A stretch of DNA of 64,000 nt, from positions 204,083,148 to 204,147,147 of the forward strand of contig CM071598.1 of NCBI GenBank assembly GCA_036435485.1, given 5' to 3'. This stretch comes from Saposhnikovia divaricata. Its lineage: Eukaryota > Streptophyta > Magnoliopsida > Apiales > Apiaceae. A program made the translations under genes and the position numbers. The notes beneath the pieces were generated by a model. It was not told the DNA's origin and did no database searches. It was given only the letters and a program-made list of their open reading frames with translations. Positions 12,304-23,327 of this stretch are shown piece after piece (the stretch's first letter is position 1; the number at the start of each line of letters is the position of its first letter).

Positions 12304-12529
12304 TTGATTTTGTGTTACATATGCCATAGCATGCATGCCTACTTTCAAAATATATTGTGATACATGTTCCTTGAATTGTTGTCGGCTTATAAGCTAGATG
12401 TTAAATAATCAGTTATAAGCCGGTTGTTGATAAGTCCCTTAGGGAAGGGCATATATATATATATCGTATTCATTGAATGTAGATCGGGAGTCAGTACTTC
12501 TTTATATATCGTAATTACATTCGAGGAAA

Positions 12530-13010
12530 ATATTTAAGTAAATATTTTCCATTATTTGGTTGACGAATATTATTTGAATATTCGTCCGAGATTATTTAAT
12601 TAACGATTATTACTTCAAATAATAATTTGAACGCTATCTATTCAATGAATATTATTTTTCAATATTCATTCAAAGTCGATTCATCTATCGAATATTATTT
12701 CGAATAATTTTTTAAAGCTTGGATTACTCAATGAATATTATTTTGATATTCATTTAGAACATTATTCATTAAATGAATATTACTTTGTGAATATTCATTT
12801 AAGTTCCTAATTACTTGACGAATATTATTTTAAATATTCATCTGATGATCTATTTATTTATCGAATATTATTTCAAGATTCCTTTCAAGCATTATTACTT
12901 GAACGAATATTATTTTGAATATTCATTTAAATATTTAATTATTCAATAAATATTTCCTCCTTATTTATTCGAGAAGTATTCTAAGAAATACTTCGATTTA
13001 AATATTCGCT
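12530..13010. repeat. Array of short AT-rich palindromes in D
   Basis: About ten successive imperfect inverted repeats, each close to 'tgaatattattttgaatattca' in form and spaced roughly 40-60 bp apart (for example gacgaatattatttgaatat at 12563, atgaatattattttgatatt at 12731, cgaatattattttgaatatt at 12904). Each unit could fold into a hairpin of about 9 bp of stem. No similar array is found elsewhere in the window. Confidence 0.75.
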
Positions 13011-13868
13011 CGTAGTCATAAGCCTTCTGTAATTATTTCTGATACAATAAATATTCTTCGAATATTTATCTAATACTCTGAAATGACTTCATATATTATC
13101 GTTGACCTTCGATAATTATAAAATTTCTTCGAAGTCGGATTATTATTAATATTATATCAAGAAAGATTCTCAAAATGTCGTTCTTCCTTCAAATCTATCT
13201 TCCAAATAATAAGAGAACCTTACTTGAAAAATGTTATTTATCTTGATGACTTCCCGGTCATAAATCTTTCGAAAAGTATTCTTTTCACTCGCAACTAGAA
13301 ATGCTATCTATTGTATCTGTGTACCCTCTCATCATTCGAGGGGTAAGATTGTCGGAACAAGATGGTATCCTCTAACAAGCAACAGCTTGGGAGATAAAAT
13401 ATTGAATTTTCCTTTCCAACTAGATACGACTACTTTGTGGAGTCTTATCAACAAGTATTATACTTGGGGAAAGGGGGACGAACTTTGCGTTCAGAATCAT
13501 GATCTTCTTTTCGAACTTGGAGTCGTGTAAGAGGTCGAGTAGCGCCGGTCCATCCCATTGGCCCAACCGTTGGCCGGGGAGATCTAACAGTGTAGTAGAC
13601 AAGTAAGTCCGTCAGCTCTTCCTTCTACCGGTAGTAAATCTAAATTGAGCTGTACAATCTGCGACTGATCATCGTAAGGATTGGAACAGTGGGCGCGGTG
13701 AATACTCCAGCATTAGTTCATCATTCAGATTCATTTATTCTCTGCAACATTATTATTGTTGGCAGTATTGGAATAGTATTCATAATTGGAATATATAAGT
13801 TTTGAACTTCATCATTTACCTTATACTGGCATTATTATGGCATATGGTTACAAAGATGTTTGAACTGC

Positions 13869-13873
<5 letters not shown>

Positions 13874-13933
<60 letters not shown>

Positions 13934-13948
13934 ATGTGTGTGTGTGTC
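13874..13948. repeat. Compound (AT)n(GT)n microsatellite in D
   Basis: An AT run to about 13910 followed by a GT run with one interruption. Confidence 0.97.
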
Positions 13949-14005
13949 ATCACTGTTCAGTTATATTGTTGTTGGTGGGCTATTGCTCACCCTTGCTTAT
14001 TTATT

Positions 14006-14122
14006 ATGTCACAACAACAGCTAGGACAGATGGCTCGCGTCAGGCACACTCGGCGTAAGCGGGTTACCCGACCCACCGGACTCCCCGCTGAGATGCTAGC
14101 CGCCATTGCTGAGGTAGCATAG
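14006..14122 (+). CDS. Small basic ORF near the 3' end of D
   Basis: 38 residues, MSQQQLGQMARVRHTRRKRV followed by an acidic/hydrophobic tail LPAEMLAAIAEVA. It is less AT-rich than its surroundings and lies just after a 'gctcaccctt' motif, in the position where B and E carry 'ggctcac'. It may be the start of a gag-like leader peptide or a conserved LTR segment rather than a gene. No family is assigned. Confidence 0.2.
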   Translation: MSQQQLGQMARVRHTRRKRVTRPTGLPAEMLAAIAEVA

Positions 14123-14419
14123 ATAGACAGCTTTTGTTTCCTGTTTAACTATATGTATAATTAATGTAATCAACGGCAAAACTTCTAAACTTATGATGTT
14201 ATCCTTTTGGCTTGTAATAACTTTTATTCGTAAACCTCTTTATGTAAGACTTATTTCAATTTCATCTCTGGGACTATAACTGTGTGTGTGTGAGTGGATA
14301 TTATTGTGGGCTCACAACATGCTACTTATTGATTTTGGACTCAAGTCAAGTATTATGTATGAGTTATTAAACCGTAACGACCCGATCCCTGACCCCGGAT
14401 CTGGGGGTGTTACACTTGA

Positions 14420-16474
14420 CATCAATTTGATAGACTTTGAAATTGGCATGCGCTGCATAGGCCAGGAAGATCCTTATTGCTTCTAACCTTGCCACTGGTG
14501 CAAAGGTTTCTTCAAAGTCAATTCCTTCCTCTTGACAATAGCCTTTAGCCACTAATCTAGCTTTATTCCTTGTGACTATGCCATTCTCATCCATCTTGTT
14601 CTTGAATACCCACTTAGTGCCAATCACTGATTTGTATTTAGGTTTGGGTACAAGTTTCCATACTTCATTTCTTTCAAACTGGTTTAGCTCTTCTTGAATT
14701 GCTAAAACCCAGTCTGGATCCAGAAGAGCATGTTCAACTCTCTTTGGTTCCTCTTTGGATAGAAAACTGCTATATAAGAATTCTTCTTGAGTTGTTCTTC
14801 TGGTTTGGACCTTTGCATTAGGATCTCCAATGATAAGCTCAAATGGATGATCCATGGTCCATTTTTTTGTGGTGGTAAGTTTGACCTTGATGAAGTGGCT
14901 TCATTTTCTCTGTGTTGATCATTGTCAGAAACTCCCCCTGAGTATATAGCCCTCGAGATTGATGGAGTACTTGCAGATTCATCAACAGATGCTTCTCTTT
15001 GATTTCCAACTGATGGTGTAAGTTGCTCTTCAACAGGTGGTTCATTCTGCACTTCAACTGATGATCCTTGTCTGTTTCTCACACCATTTGATCTCCATTC
15101 TTCATCATCATCATCTTCACTTTCTTCAGCACTTCTCTCATTCTCAAATGAGAGAGACTCATGAAAACCTTCATCTACTAGACCAGATATTTTCTTGTCA
15201 TCAAAGACAACATGTATGGACTCCATTACAATGTTTAGTCTTAGGTTGTAGACTCTGTAGGATTTTCCAGCTGAGTATCCAACAAAGATAGCTTCATCTG
15301 CCTTTGAATCAAAATTTCCAAGATGCTCACCATGATTTTTCAGTACAAAACATTTGCATCCAATGACATGCAGAAAGTTGATTGTTGGTTTCTTGCCTTT
15401 GAAAAGTTGATAAGGTGTCATGCCTTTTGCTTGATTGACCAAAGAAATATTCTGAGTGTAGCATGCAGTGTTTATAGCTTCTGCCCAGAAGTATGTTGGT
15501 AGCTTAGACTCTTCAAGCATTGTTCTTGTAGCTTCAATTAGAGTTCTGTTCTTTCTTTCCACTACACCATTTTGTTGTGGAGTTCTTGGTGCAGAGAATT
15601 CTTGGATAATTCCTTCTTCTTCACAAAACTCTCTTATTACAGAATTCTTGAACTCGGTTCCATTGTCACTTCTGATTCTTCTTACTTTGAGTAAAGTATT
15701 GTTGTTGACTATCTTGATGTGATTTATAATGACTTCATATGCCTCATCCTTAGAGTGCAGAAAGAATGTCCAAGAGAATTTTGAGAAATCATCAATAATC
15801 ACAAGACAGTATTTCTTCTTTGAGATTGACAACACATTGACTGGTCCAAAGAGATCAATGTGAAGTAGTTGCAGGGGTTGATCAATTGATGACATTGACT
15901 TTGATTTGAAAGAGGCCTTCTTCTGCTTCCGTTTCTGGCAAGCATCACACAATCCATCCTTGGAGTAATCCAATTTTGGAATACCTCTAACCAAATCTTT
16001 CTTTACCAACTCATTCATTGCTTTAAAACTCAAGTGTGACAGTCTTTTATGCCAAAGCCAACCTTCATCTACACTTGCCTTGCTGAGAAGACATGTAGTC
16101 ATGTTTGCATTTGTTGAATTGAAGCCAGCAATGTACACATTTCCTCTTCTATCTCCTGTCAACACTACCTTGTTGTCACTTTTCTTGAAAATGTCACAAG
16201 CTTCAGATGTGAACCAGACATTCTGGCCTTTATCACACAGTTGGCTCACACTTAGCAAGTTATGCTTAAGTTCATCAACCAGTGCTACTTCTTCAATGAC
16301 AACATTACCTTGTGAAATCAAGCCATATCCACTAGTATATCCTTTGTTGTTGTCTCCAAAGGTAATGCTAGGGCCAGCTCTCTCCTCAAACTTAGTGAGC
16401 AGGGTAGAATCTCCAGTCATGTGCCTAGAACAACCACTATCCAGGTACCAAAGATTCTTTCTGTGTCCCTGCAC
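14420..16474 (-). pseudogene. C pol, N-terminal part: protease, integrase, start of RT
   Basis: In order on the minus strand: aspartic protease motif YLDSGCSRHMTGD (about 16440); GAG-pre-integrase with the zinc-binding H..H and CDACQKRK (about 16030-15930); integrase core with LHIDLFGP, RSDNGTEF and PQQNGVVERKNRT (the three catalytic acidic residues are all present); the conserved GYSAGKSYRVYN region; and an acidic linker. A change of frame occurs near 14860 at a seven-T run (plus strand). The RT then begins (DPDWVLAIQEELNQFERNEV, GTKWVFKNKMDENG, ARLVAKGYCQEEGIDFEETF, VYQIDVK) and is cut at 14420 by element D. Confidence 0.92.
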
Positions 16475-16488
16475 ACATCAAAATCAAA

Positions 16489-18836
16489 TCAAGTTGATTT
16501 TGGTACCCAAGTTTTATTGGGTCCTGCCTTGTTAGCCTTTTTCTTATTTTTCAAGCCTTTACTACCCAGGGGTTCTGATTGAGTTAAATCAACCTTAACT
16601 CTTGGTGTAGATTTCTGAAAAATAGGTTGTTTCACTTGCTCACATGCATTAAAACTAGATGTATAATTTGGCATAGTCTGTGCAAACATGTTATTCATCA
16701 TCCATGGCAACTGAGGCATATTAAAAGCATTGTAATATGGATTATACATGAATGGCATGTTAGCATAATGACTAGATGCATGAGCAGGCTGGACAAACAT
16801 GTTTGGCATAACATTCATAGCAGGCATAGGTACTGACTTAGGCATACTAGGCACAGAAGCATTCTTAACAGATTTACAGTTGACAAATAAATGATTAACA
16901 CTACCACAGTTCACACATTCCTTTCGAGGAGCATATTTATCAGGTGTGTAATTACTATGTTTGTTAATTCCTACCTTGCCATTTCTATTCTTCTTATTAG
17001 CCTTAGCCTTAGGTTCAGTCTTTTCTAACTTATCCTTCAATTTCTTGATTGACAAGTTGCCTATGTTTCCTTGTTCAACTGACTTGGTTTTGCTACACTC
17101 TCCATTAACAAAGTTCTTATTGACATGCCCGTACTTTTTATTCAATTTAGTTAAAGTTGCTTTGCTAACAGGCTTAAGTCTCAAAGAACATTTTTTTTAG
17201 ACTAAATCACTGTCTGAAGCAACTTCCCTATCAACATCTAACTTAACTTCTGCTAATTTGTGAAAAGAATCAACTCCTTGTATACTATAAATTTCTTCAG
17301 TTTTATCCTTTGATCCCTTCCACTTAGCAATTAAGTCTTGTTCCTCTTTTAACTATTTTATTAAACACTCTTCTCTTTTCAGAGCCTCAAGTAACTCATT
17401 CTTAGCATCCTTGAAATCTCTTTTCATTGTTTCAAAATCAATTAGTTAAGATCTTTAATCTTTTTGTACTCCTTGTTAAGCGATTTTAATGTGACATGCA
17501 TGTTATACAATTCATTAGACATTTCATTAACAACATTATCACATTCATCTTTGGAAAGTTCAGTTCGTTTGTAGAGTATACCTGGTTGCTTGCTGAATTA
17601 GCCTCTTCATCAGTTTCATTTGCCATGAGTGCAAGATTGACAAACTCCTCTTCTGCATGTGAGTCTCCTCCAGCTGCCCAATCATTATCTCTAGATACAA
17701 ATGCTCTTTCCTTTTGCTTGAGAAGATCAAAGTATTTCTTTTTGTAATCAACAATCTCGAACTATTTCTTCTCTTTCTCAGCTTTGGATTTTCTGCATTC
17801 ATTGGCAAAGTGACCAGCAATTTCACAGTTATAGCATTTGATCTTTGATCTATCAACCACATCCTTGTTCGGTTGATAGTTTTTCTTGAATTGCCCGGCT
17901 CCTCCTGGATTCTTCTTGAATATTAGCTTCGAAAATCTCTTTGACAGAAATGCCAAATACTCATCTAGATCTTCAGCTTCATCCTCACTTAATGCATCAG
18001 GTTCTTCAATCATCTTGCTTTTACCTTTGCTAGTTTTAGCTTCACCTTCACAAGTTTTTGAACTTAGTGTGGTTTCTACACTCTTCATTCTTCCACCACC
18101 TTGGATTGTTGGTTTGTTGGCCATTAAGGCTTTAGCTCCACTCTTCTTCTGGCTCTTTTCTACTTCCTCATCTTGCTGCATTTCAAGCTCATATGTTTTA
18201 GGATGCCATACAGTCTCTCAAGTGTAAAATCTTTGTAGTCTTGAGAGTTCCTCAACGAGACTGTCACTGGCTTCCATTCGTTAGGAAGAGAACTCAGAAA
18301 CTTTATTTTGGAGTCCTTGGTTTCATATTTTCTCCCATACAACTTTAGACCATTCAGTAACTTTTGAAACCTACTGAATATGTCTGTTAGATTTTCACCA
18401 GAGGAGTAGTGAAAATGCTCATATTGTTGTATTAGGAGTTGCATTTTATTTTCTCTGACTTGCTCAGTTCATTCACAGATTGTTTGAATAGTGTCCCACA
18501 CTTGCTTGGCAGTGGTGCAGTTTATAACACAATCAAACATATCTTGGTCGTGCCGTTGAATAGGATATTCATAGCTTTCTAATCTTTGTGAATCTCCTCC
18601 AAATCTTCATCTGTGTACTCAGCTTGATTCTTTGGAATAGGCCTTCCAATAGCTACAGTGCCAGCATCTTGACCAATCCCAGAGTTGGCCTTCATTAGAA
18701 CATGAGGTCCTTTCTCTATGTAATCTACATAGCCTTCATCGATGGCTGAGAGAAGAAGGTGCATTTTTACTTTCCAGTGAAAGTAATTATCTTTGTCAAG
18801 CATTGGAATCTTCACACATGTATCCTTCCTTCCCAT
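16489..18836 (-). pseudogene. C gag, frameshifted
   Basis: It starts at the ATG complementing 18834-18836 (MGRKDTCVKIPMLDKDNYFH), a typical copia gag N-terminus. A UBN2-type gag core follows (QYEHFHYSSGENLTDIFSRF, LSSLPNEWKPVTVSLRNSQD), then a zinc knuckle CYNCEIAGHFANEC (about 17840-17800) and a second CCHC-like motif CVNCGSVNHLFVNC (about 16915-16870) after a Lys-rich region. The pieces lie in at least three frames with stops between them. The frame ends in TGA at 16489-16491, and the protease frame resumes a few bases later in another phase, which may be decay or an original gag/pol junction. Confidence 0.85.
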
Positions 18837-18873
18837 GGTTTTGATCTTTAGACTTCTTGTATGTTAGAAGCTT

Positions 18874-18885
18874 GCTCTGATACCA
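18874..18885 (-). other. Primer binding site of C
   Basis: The complement reads TGGTATCAGAGC, the standard plant copia PBS pairing with the 3' end of initiator tRNA-Met. It lies two bases after the end of the 5' LTR. Confidence 0.92.
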
Positions 18886-18887
18886 AT

Positions 18888-19977
18888 TGTTAGGTCCCGA
18901 AGTATCGTAGAAGGGGGGGGTTGAATACGATACTACCAAAAAAAATAATTCCGAGAATATATATCTTTATTGATAATAAACTCGAATGGGTGTTACAACT
19001 TCTAATCCAATGGATTAGCTTCAAAACCTGAACACTCCTAAGGATAGTTTAGGCACGAGGACCTTCTACCCGACACTTCCTGAAAGCGGGCTAAGCCGAC
19101 TTTCCTACTAGATGGACTGCCTAGCAGCTTACACTCCTAAGGATAGTTTAGGCACGAGGACCTTCTACCCGAGACTTCCTGAAAGCGTGCTAAGCCGGCT
19201 TTCCTACTAGATGGACTATCTAGCAGCTTACACTAGAAAATATATAAGAGAGAGAAGAGAGAGTTGTGTGTTGAGGTGTATTTTGAAATGAAATACAACA
19301 GGCCTATTTATAGGTTTTAGAAAGTTACTATTCGACACTATTCCAACAACCCCAAAATAGTAACCGAGCACTATTCCAACAACCCCCAAATAGTAACCGG
19401 GCACTAATTCACCAACCCCAAATAGTAACCGTTGGTTACTATTTATATGAATAGTACTATTCATATGAATAGTGATTTTGGATACTATTCACATGAATAG
19501 TAATTTCGGATACTATTCATTTTCCTCTTAATTTGACATCCATAAATATTCAGCTTTCAACTAACCAGAGGATATCAGTATTGCTCTAAACTCAATCATA
19601 CCTCTTGAACAGTTTTTCTGAGTTAGATACTTCGATTCTTTTGTGAAGTGTTGACGCCTAGTGCAACTGGCCTGGTTCACAGACGACTAACATTCACTCG
19701 TGGTCTTCATATCATGTCTTTAAGAACACTGCTAAGAATTGTGCAATCATAAAAACTTTATCACTGGAATCTTTTGGCCCTTCAACTGAATCGTCTGTAC
19801 ATCTTATTTTGTCACTGAGGCTTGATCATGTTAATGAACTTCTTTCAGCATCTTGATCTTTGTTGATGCCTGTTTTTCAAATTTCACGATCCCTGTATAG
19901 AGTTAATATTATTTATCTTCTATCCTAGTTGAGTTATATATGTCTCTATTACATATTACATTACATTATGCTTTACA
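18888..19977 (-). repeat. 5' LTR of C (complete)
   Basis: 1,090 bp. On the minus strand it begins TGTAAAGCAT and ends GGGACCTAACA. A TATA box (complement of cctatttatagg, about 19302-19313) lies upstream of the 32-bp repeat-free R/U5 part. The roughly 100-bp tandem duplication and the 32-bp repeat are shared with the 3' copy. Confidence 0.9.
19430..19520. repeat. Palindromic ATTCATATGAAT cluster in the U3 of C
   Basis: Four near-palindromic copies around 'actattcatatgaatagt' within 90 bp, in the U3 region upstream of the TATA box. The arrangement fits a repeated regulatory element, though no binding factor is inferred. Confidence 0.6.
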
Positions 19978-19982
19978 GATAA

Positions 19983-22900
19983 GATGATACGTTTTGGCTA
20001 AAAAGGTAATCAATCAATTATTCATTATTATGGTATTATTTTATTGAATACAATTATCCGTGATACTATTGGAAAGAAAAGAGGTTTTAGTAAGAGAAAA
20101 TATAAAAGGTAACATGATTTAGCTGAAAATATAATTTGTTAGTTATTACTTATTAGCAATCATAATAATATTATTTTATTTTATTAACTATAGTTGGCCG
20201 TAATATTTTTAGAATATAAAAATGAAATCAATTAGTTATTTAAAAATAAAAAAGGTAACATGATTTTATCAATAATAATTATTAAAGTAAGGATAATTAA
20301 GTAAGAAAAGAAAGTTTGAAAATAAGAAATTTTAGTTAGAAAATACAGAAAAGATATTACATTTTAGCTAAAAAAGGTAATCAATTAGTTATTAGTAATT
20401 ATAATTTTATTAGTTTATTTCATTAATAGAATAACCCGTGATATTTTTAGAAATGAGAGGTTCTAGTCAGAAAAGATATTAGAAACTATAATATCATTAT
20501 TTGATTTTGTAAAATAGAAATACATGTTTCTACCAATAATAAATATTTAAGTAAGGATAATTAAGTAAAAAAAATCAAATTTGAAAATGAGATATTTTTG
20601 TTAGAAAATATAAAAAGATATTACCTTTTAGTTGGAAAAGGTAACCAATTAGGTATTAGTAATTATAATATCATTAGTTTATTTCATGGTTTCGAGCAAC
20701 CATATTTTTGGAAAGAAAGATATTTTAGTTAGAAAAGATATTTGGTTAGTTATTATTTAGGAGAAAATGAGATATTTTAGTTAGAAAAGATATTACCTTT
20801 TAGCTAGAAAATATAATCAGTTAGTTATTAGTTTATAAGATTATTAGTTTATTTCATTAATTAGAACGATCATATTTTTGGAAAGAATAGATTTTAGTTA
20901 GAAAAGTTAGAAAAGGTAATAGTTGAAAAAGAAATTTGGTTAGTTATTATTTAGGAGTATAGAAAAATATTACCTTTTAGCTGGAAAGTTAATCAGTTAG
21001 TTATTAGTAATTTTAATATTATTAGTTTATTTCATTAATTAGAACGATCATATTTTTGAAAGATATTACCTTTTAGTTGTAAAAGATAATCAGTTAGTTA
21101 TTAGTAATTATAATATTATTAGTTTATTTCATTAATTAGAATAACCATAATTTTGGAAAAAAGAGATTTTAGTTAGAAAAGTTAGAAAAGGTAATAATTG
21201 ACAAAGGTAATTGTTATTTTTATAACATTATAAAGATTGTAATATTTTGAGAAAAGATTGTGTTTTGTTTTTTTTATAATTAAGTTAAATAATTAAGGGT
21301 AATAAAGTAAAACAATTAAATAAGGTAAGTAACGGTACCAAAACTTTCAATGTTTCGTCTATAACTAGCTTAAAACCCGTGCGATGCACAGATTTTCTTT
21401 AATATTATATGATTTTTTCAATAATTTGAATAATTTTTTGATGATATGAATTTTGTAAATTAAAATTTTAAATTATATGATTTGATAATAATTATATATA
21501 TATATATATATGTAACCATAATTATAGATATGTTGGTTATATTATTTTTAAAAAAGGAAAAATTTAGTTAAAAGATATAGATAAGATGATACGTTTCAGC
21601 TGAAAAAGTAATCAATCAATTGTTAATTATTATTGTTTTATTTTATTGAATACAATTATATGTGATACTATTGAAAAAGAAGAGGTTTTAGTAAGAAAAA
21701 ATATAAAATGCAACGTGTTTTAGATGAAAATGTAATTTGTTAGTTATTACTTATTAGTAATCATAATAATATTATTTTATTTTATTAAATATAGTTGCTC
21801 TAGTATTTTTAGAATATAAAAATGAAGTCAATTAGTTATTTAAAAATAGAAAAGGTAACATATTTTTACAAATATTAAATATTTAAGTAAGGATAATTAA
21901 TTAAGAAAAGAAAGTTTGAAAATAAGAAATTTTAGTTAGAAAATATGGAAAAGATATTAATTTCAGCTGAAAAAGACAATTAATTAGTTATTAATAATTT
22001 AAAATTTTATTAGTTTATTTCATTAATAAAATGACCCGTGATATTTTTGGAAATGAGAGGTTGTAGTCAAAAAAGTTAGAAAAGATAATGCGTTTTAGCT
22101 GAAAAGGTTAATTAGTTAGTTATTAGAAACTATAATATCATTATCTGATTTATAAAATATAATACATGTTTCTACCAATAATAAATATTTAAGTAAGGAT
22201 AATTAAGTAAAAAAAATCAAGTTTGAAAATGAGATATTTTTGTTAGAAAATATAAAAAGATATTAACTTTTAGTTGAAAAAGGTAATTAGTTAGTTATTA
22301 AAAATTATCATATCATTAATTTATTTCATTAATTATAATGACCATATTTTTGGAAAGAAGATATTTTAGTTAGAAAAGTTTGAAAAGGTAACTGGTTAGT
22401 TATTATTTAGGAGAAAATGAGATATTTTAGTTAGAAAAGATAGAAAATATTATATTTTAGCTGGAAAAGATAATCAGTTAGTTATTAGTAATTATAATAA
22501 TATTAATTTATTTCATTAATTAAAACGACCATATTTTTAGAAAGAAGAGATTTTAGTTAGAAAAGATAGAAATGGTACTAGCTGAAAAAGATAATTGGTT
22601 AGTTATTATTTAGGAGTATAGAAAAGATATTGATTTTTAGTTGGAAAGGTAATCATTTAGTTATTAGTAATTATAATATTATTAGTTTATTTCATTAATT
22701 AGAATGATCATATTTTTGAAAGATATTATCTTTTAGCTGTAAAAGGTAATTAGTTAGTTATTAGTAATTTTAATATTATTAGTTTATTTCATTAATTAAA
22801 ACGACCATATTTTTGGAAAAAGTTAAGATATTTTAATTAATTAGAAAAGTTAGAAAAGGTAATAGATGACAAAGGTAATTGGTTAGTTATTATTTAGGAA

Positions 22901-23050
22901 AAGTGTTGGTAAGAGTTGCGTGTAATATTTTGAGAAAAGATTGTGTTTTAATTTTTTATAATTAAGTTAAATAATTAAGGGTAATAAAGTAAAACAATTA
23001 AATAAGATAACTACCGTATCGTACCATACCAAAACTTTCAATGTTTCGTA
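19983..23050. repeat. Degenerate AT-rich unit arrays inside H4 and H5
   Basis: Recurring blocks of 'gaaaagatattaccttttag', 'aatcagttagttattagtaa', 'ttataatattattagtttat' and 'ttcattaattagaacgacca' at spacings of about 150-200 bp. They appear at collinear positions in H4 (19983-21364) and H5 (21365-23057). No protein-coding potential. Confidence 0.7.
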
Positions 23051-23057
23051 AAACAAT

Positions 23058-23327
23058 TGATATGGACCAAAAATAAGCCCTAGAGACATAATTAATGATA
23101 CATTAATTAAGCCTAGCCTGGTCCAAATACGAAGCCCATTAATGAGGCCTGAGACCTTAATTAAATATTAATTTCGTAATTAATATTGAGGGCTAATTAA
23201 CAACTTGAAAATAAGAGTCAAATAATGATACAATATCTTTATGAAGTAGCCTCCAAGGCACCTAATCATACATGGAAACTGATTTCTACAAGGAATGATC
23301 TACAATTCTCTCTAAGGAGGTGACTTG
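23058..23327 (+). repeat. 5' LTR of A, left part
   Basis: Matches 42743-43012 of the 3' LTR (starts TGATATGGACC) and ends with the acttg target duplicated by B. Confidence 0.9.

Larger units (their letters stand above)
9977..14414 (+). mobile_element. Element D: solo-LTR-like insertion in copia RT
   Basis: 4,438 bp flanked by a perfect 5-bp duplication cttga (9972-9976 and 14415-14419) and interrupting the RT reading frame cleanly. The ends are GGTAAGAACCCAGATTTTGG and, at the right, a tail whose complement is TGTAACACCCCCAGATCCGG. They form an imperfect inverted pair, with the first base apparently mutated from T. No gag, pol, PBS or polypurine tract is seen, so I read it as a solo LTR of the long-LTR type also seen in B and E. 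A splice-donor-like aag|gtgagt occurs near 11008-11016. Apart from 14006-14122 no coding stretch is supported. Confidence 0.7.
5233..19977 (-). mobile_element. Ty1/copia LTR retrotransposon C (SIRE-like layout), dead
   Basis: Minus-strand element flanked by the 5-bp duplication gataa (5228-5232 and 19978-19982). The order read on the minus strand is 5' LTR (18888-19977), tRNA-iMet-type PBS, gag, protease, integrase, reverse transcriptase, RNase H, an extra ORF, then a 3' LTR remnant. Integrase before RT is diagnostic of copia. An extra gene downstream of pol suggests the SIRE/Maximus group, but I cannot confirm lineage without alignment. After removing nested elements S and D it is about 8.7 kb. 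The reading frame changes many times and the U3 of the 3' LTR is deleted, so it is inactive. Confidence 0.9.
4528..21364 (-). mobile_element. Helitron-like element H4, interrupted by a MITE and copia element C
   Basis: The parts 4528-4539, 5028-5232 and 19983-21364 join into one copy that is collinear with H5 (21365 onward): hairpin motif gtgcgatgcac, 'tttctttaatattatat', 'gatttgataataattatata', then the same run of degenerate AT-rich units, ending 'ccaaaactttcaatgtttcg' near 21341-21358. The interruptions are the hAT MITE 4540-5019 and element C 5233-19977. Without them it is about 1.6 kb and non-coding. Confidence 0.6.

Noticed and set aside
12530..13010. CRISPR-like array
   Set aside because: Units are palindromic and diverged with no unique spacers, and the sequence is a plant nuclear LTR.
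13802..14005. Upstream extension of the small ORF in D
   Set aside because: It reads through the AT/GT microsatellites (Tyr-Ile and Cys-Val runs), so translation is implausible.
9977..14414. D as a DNA transposon with terminal inverted repeats
   Set aside because: The inverted ends are short and imperfect, the 5-bp duplication and GTTACA-type end match long LTRs, and no transposase is seen. Kept as solo-LTR-like.
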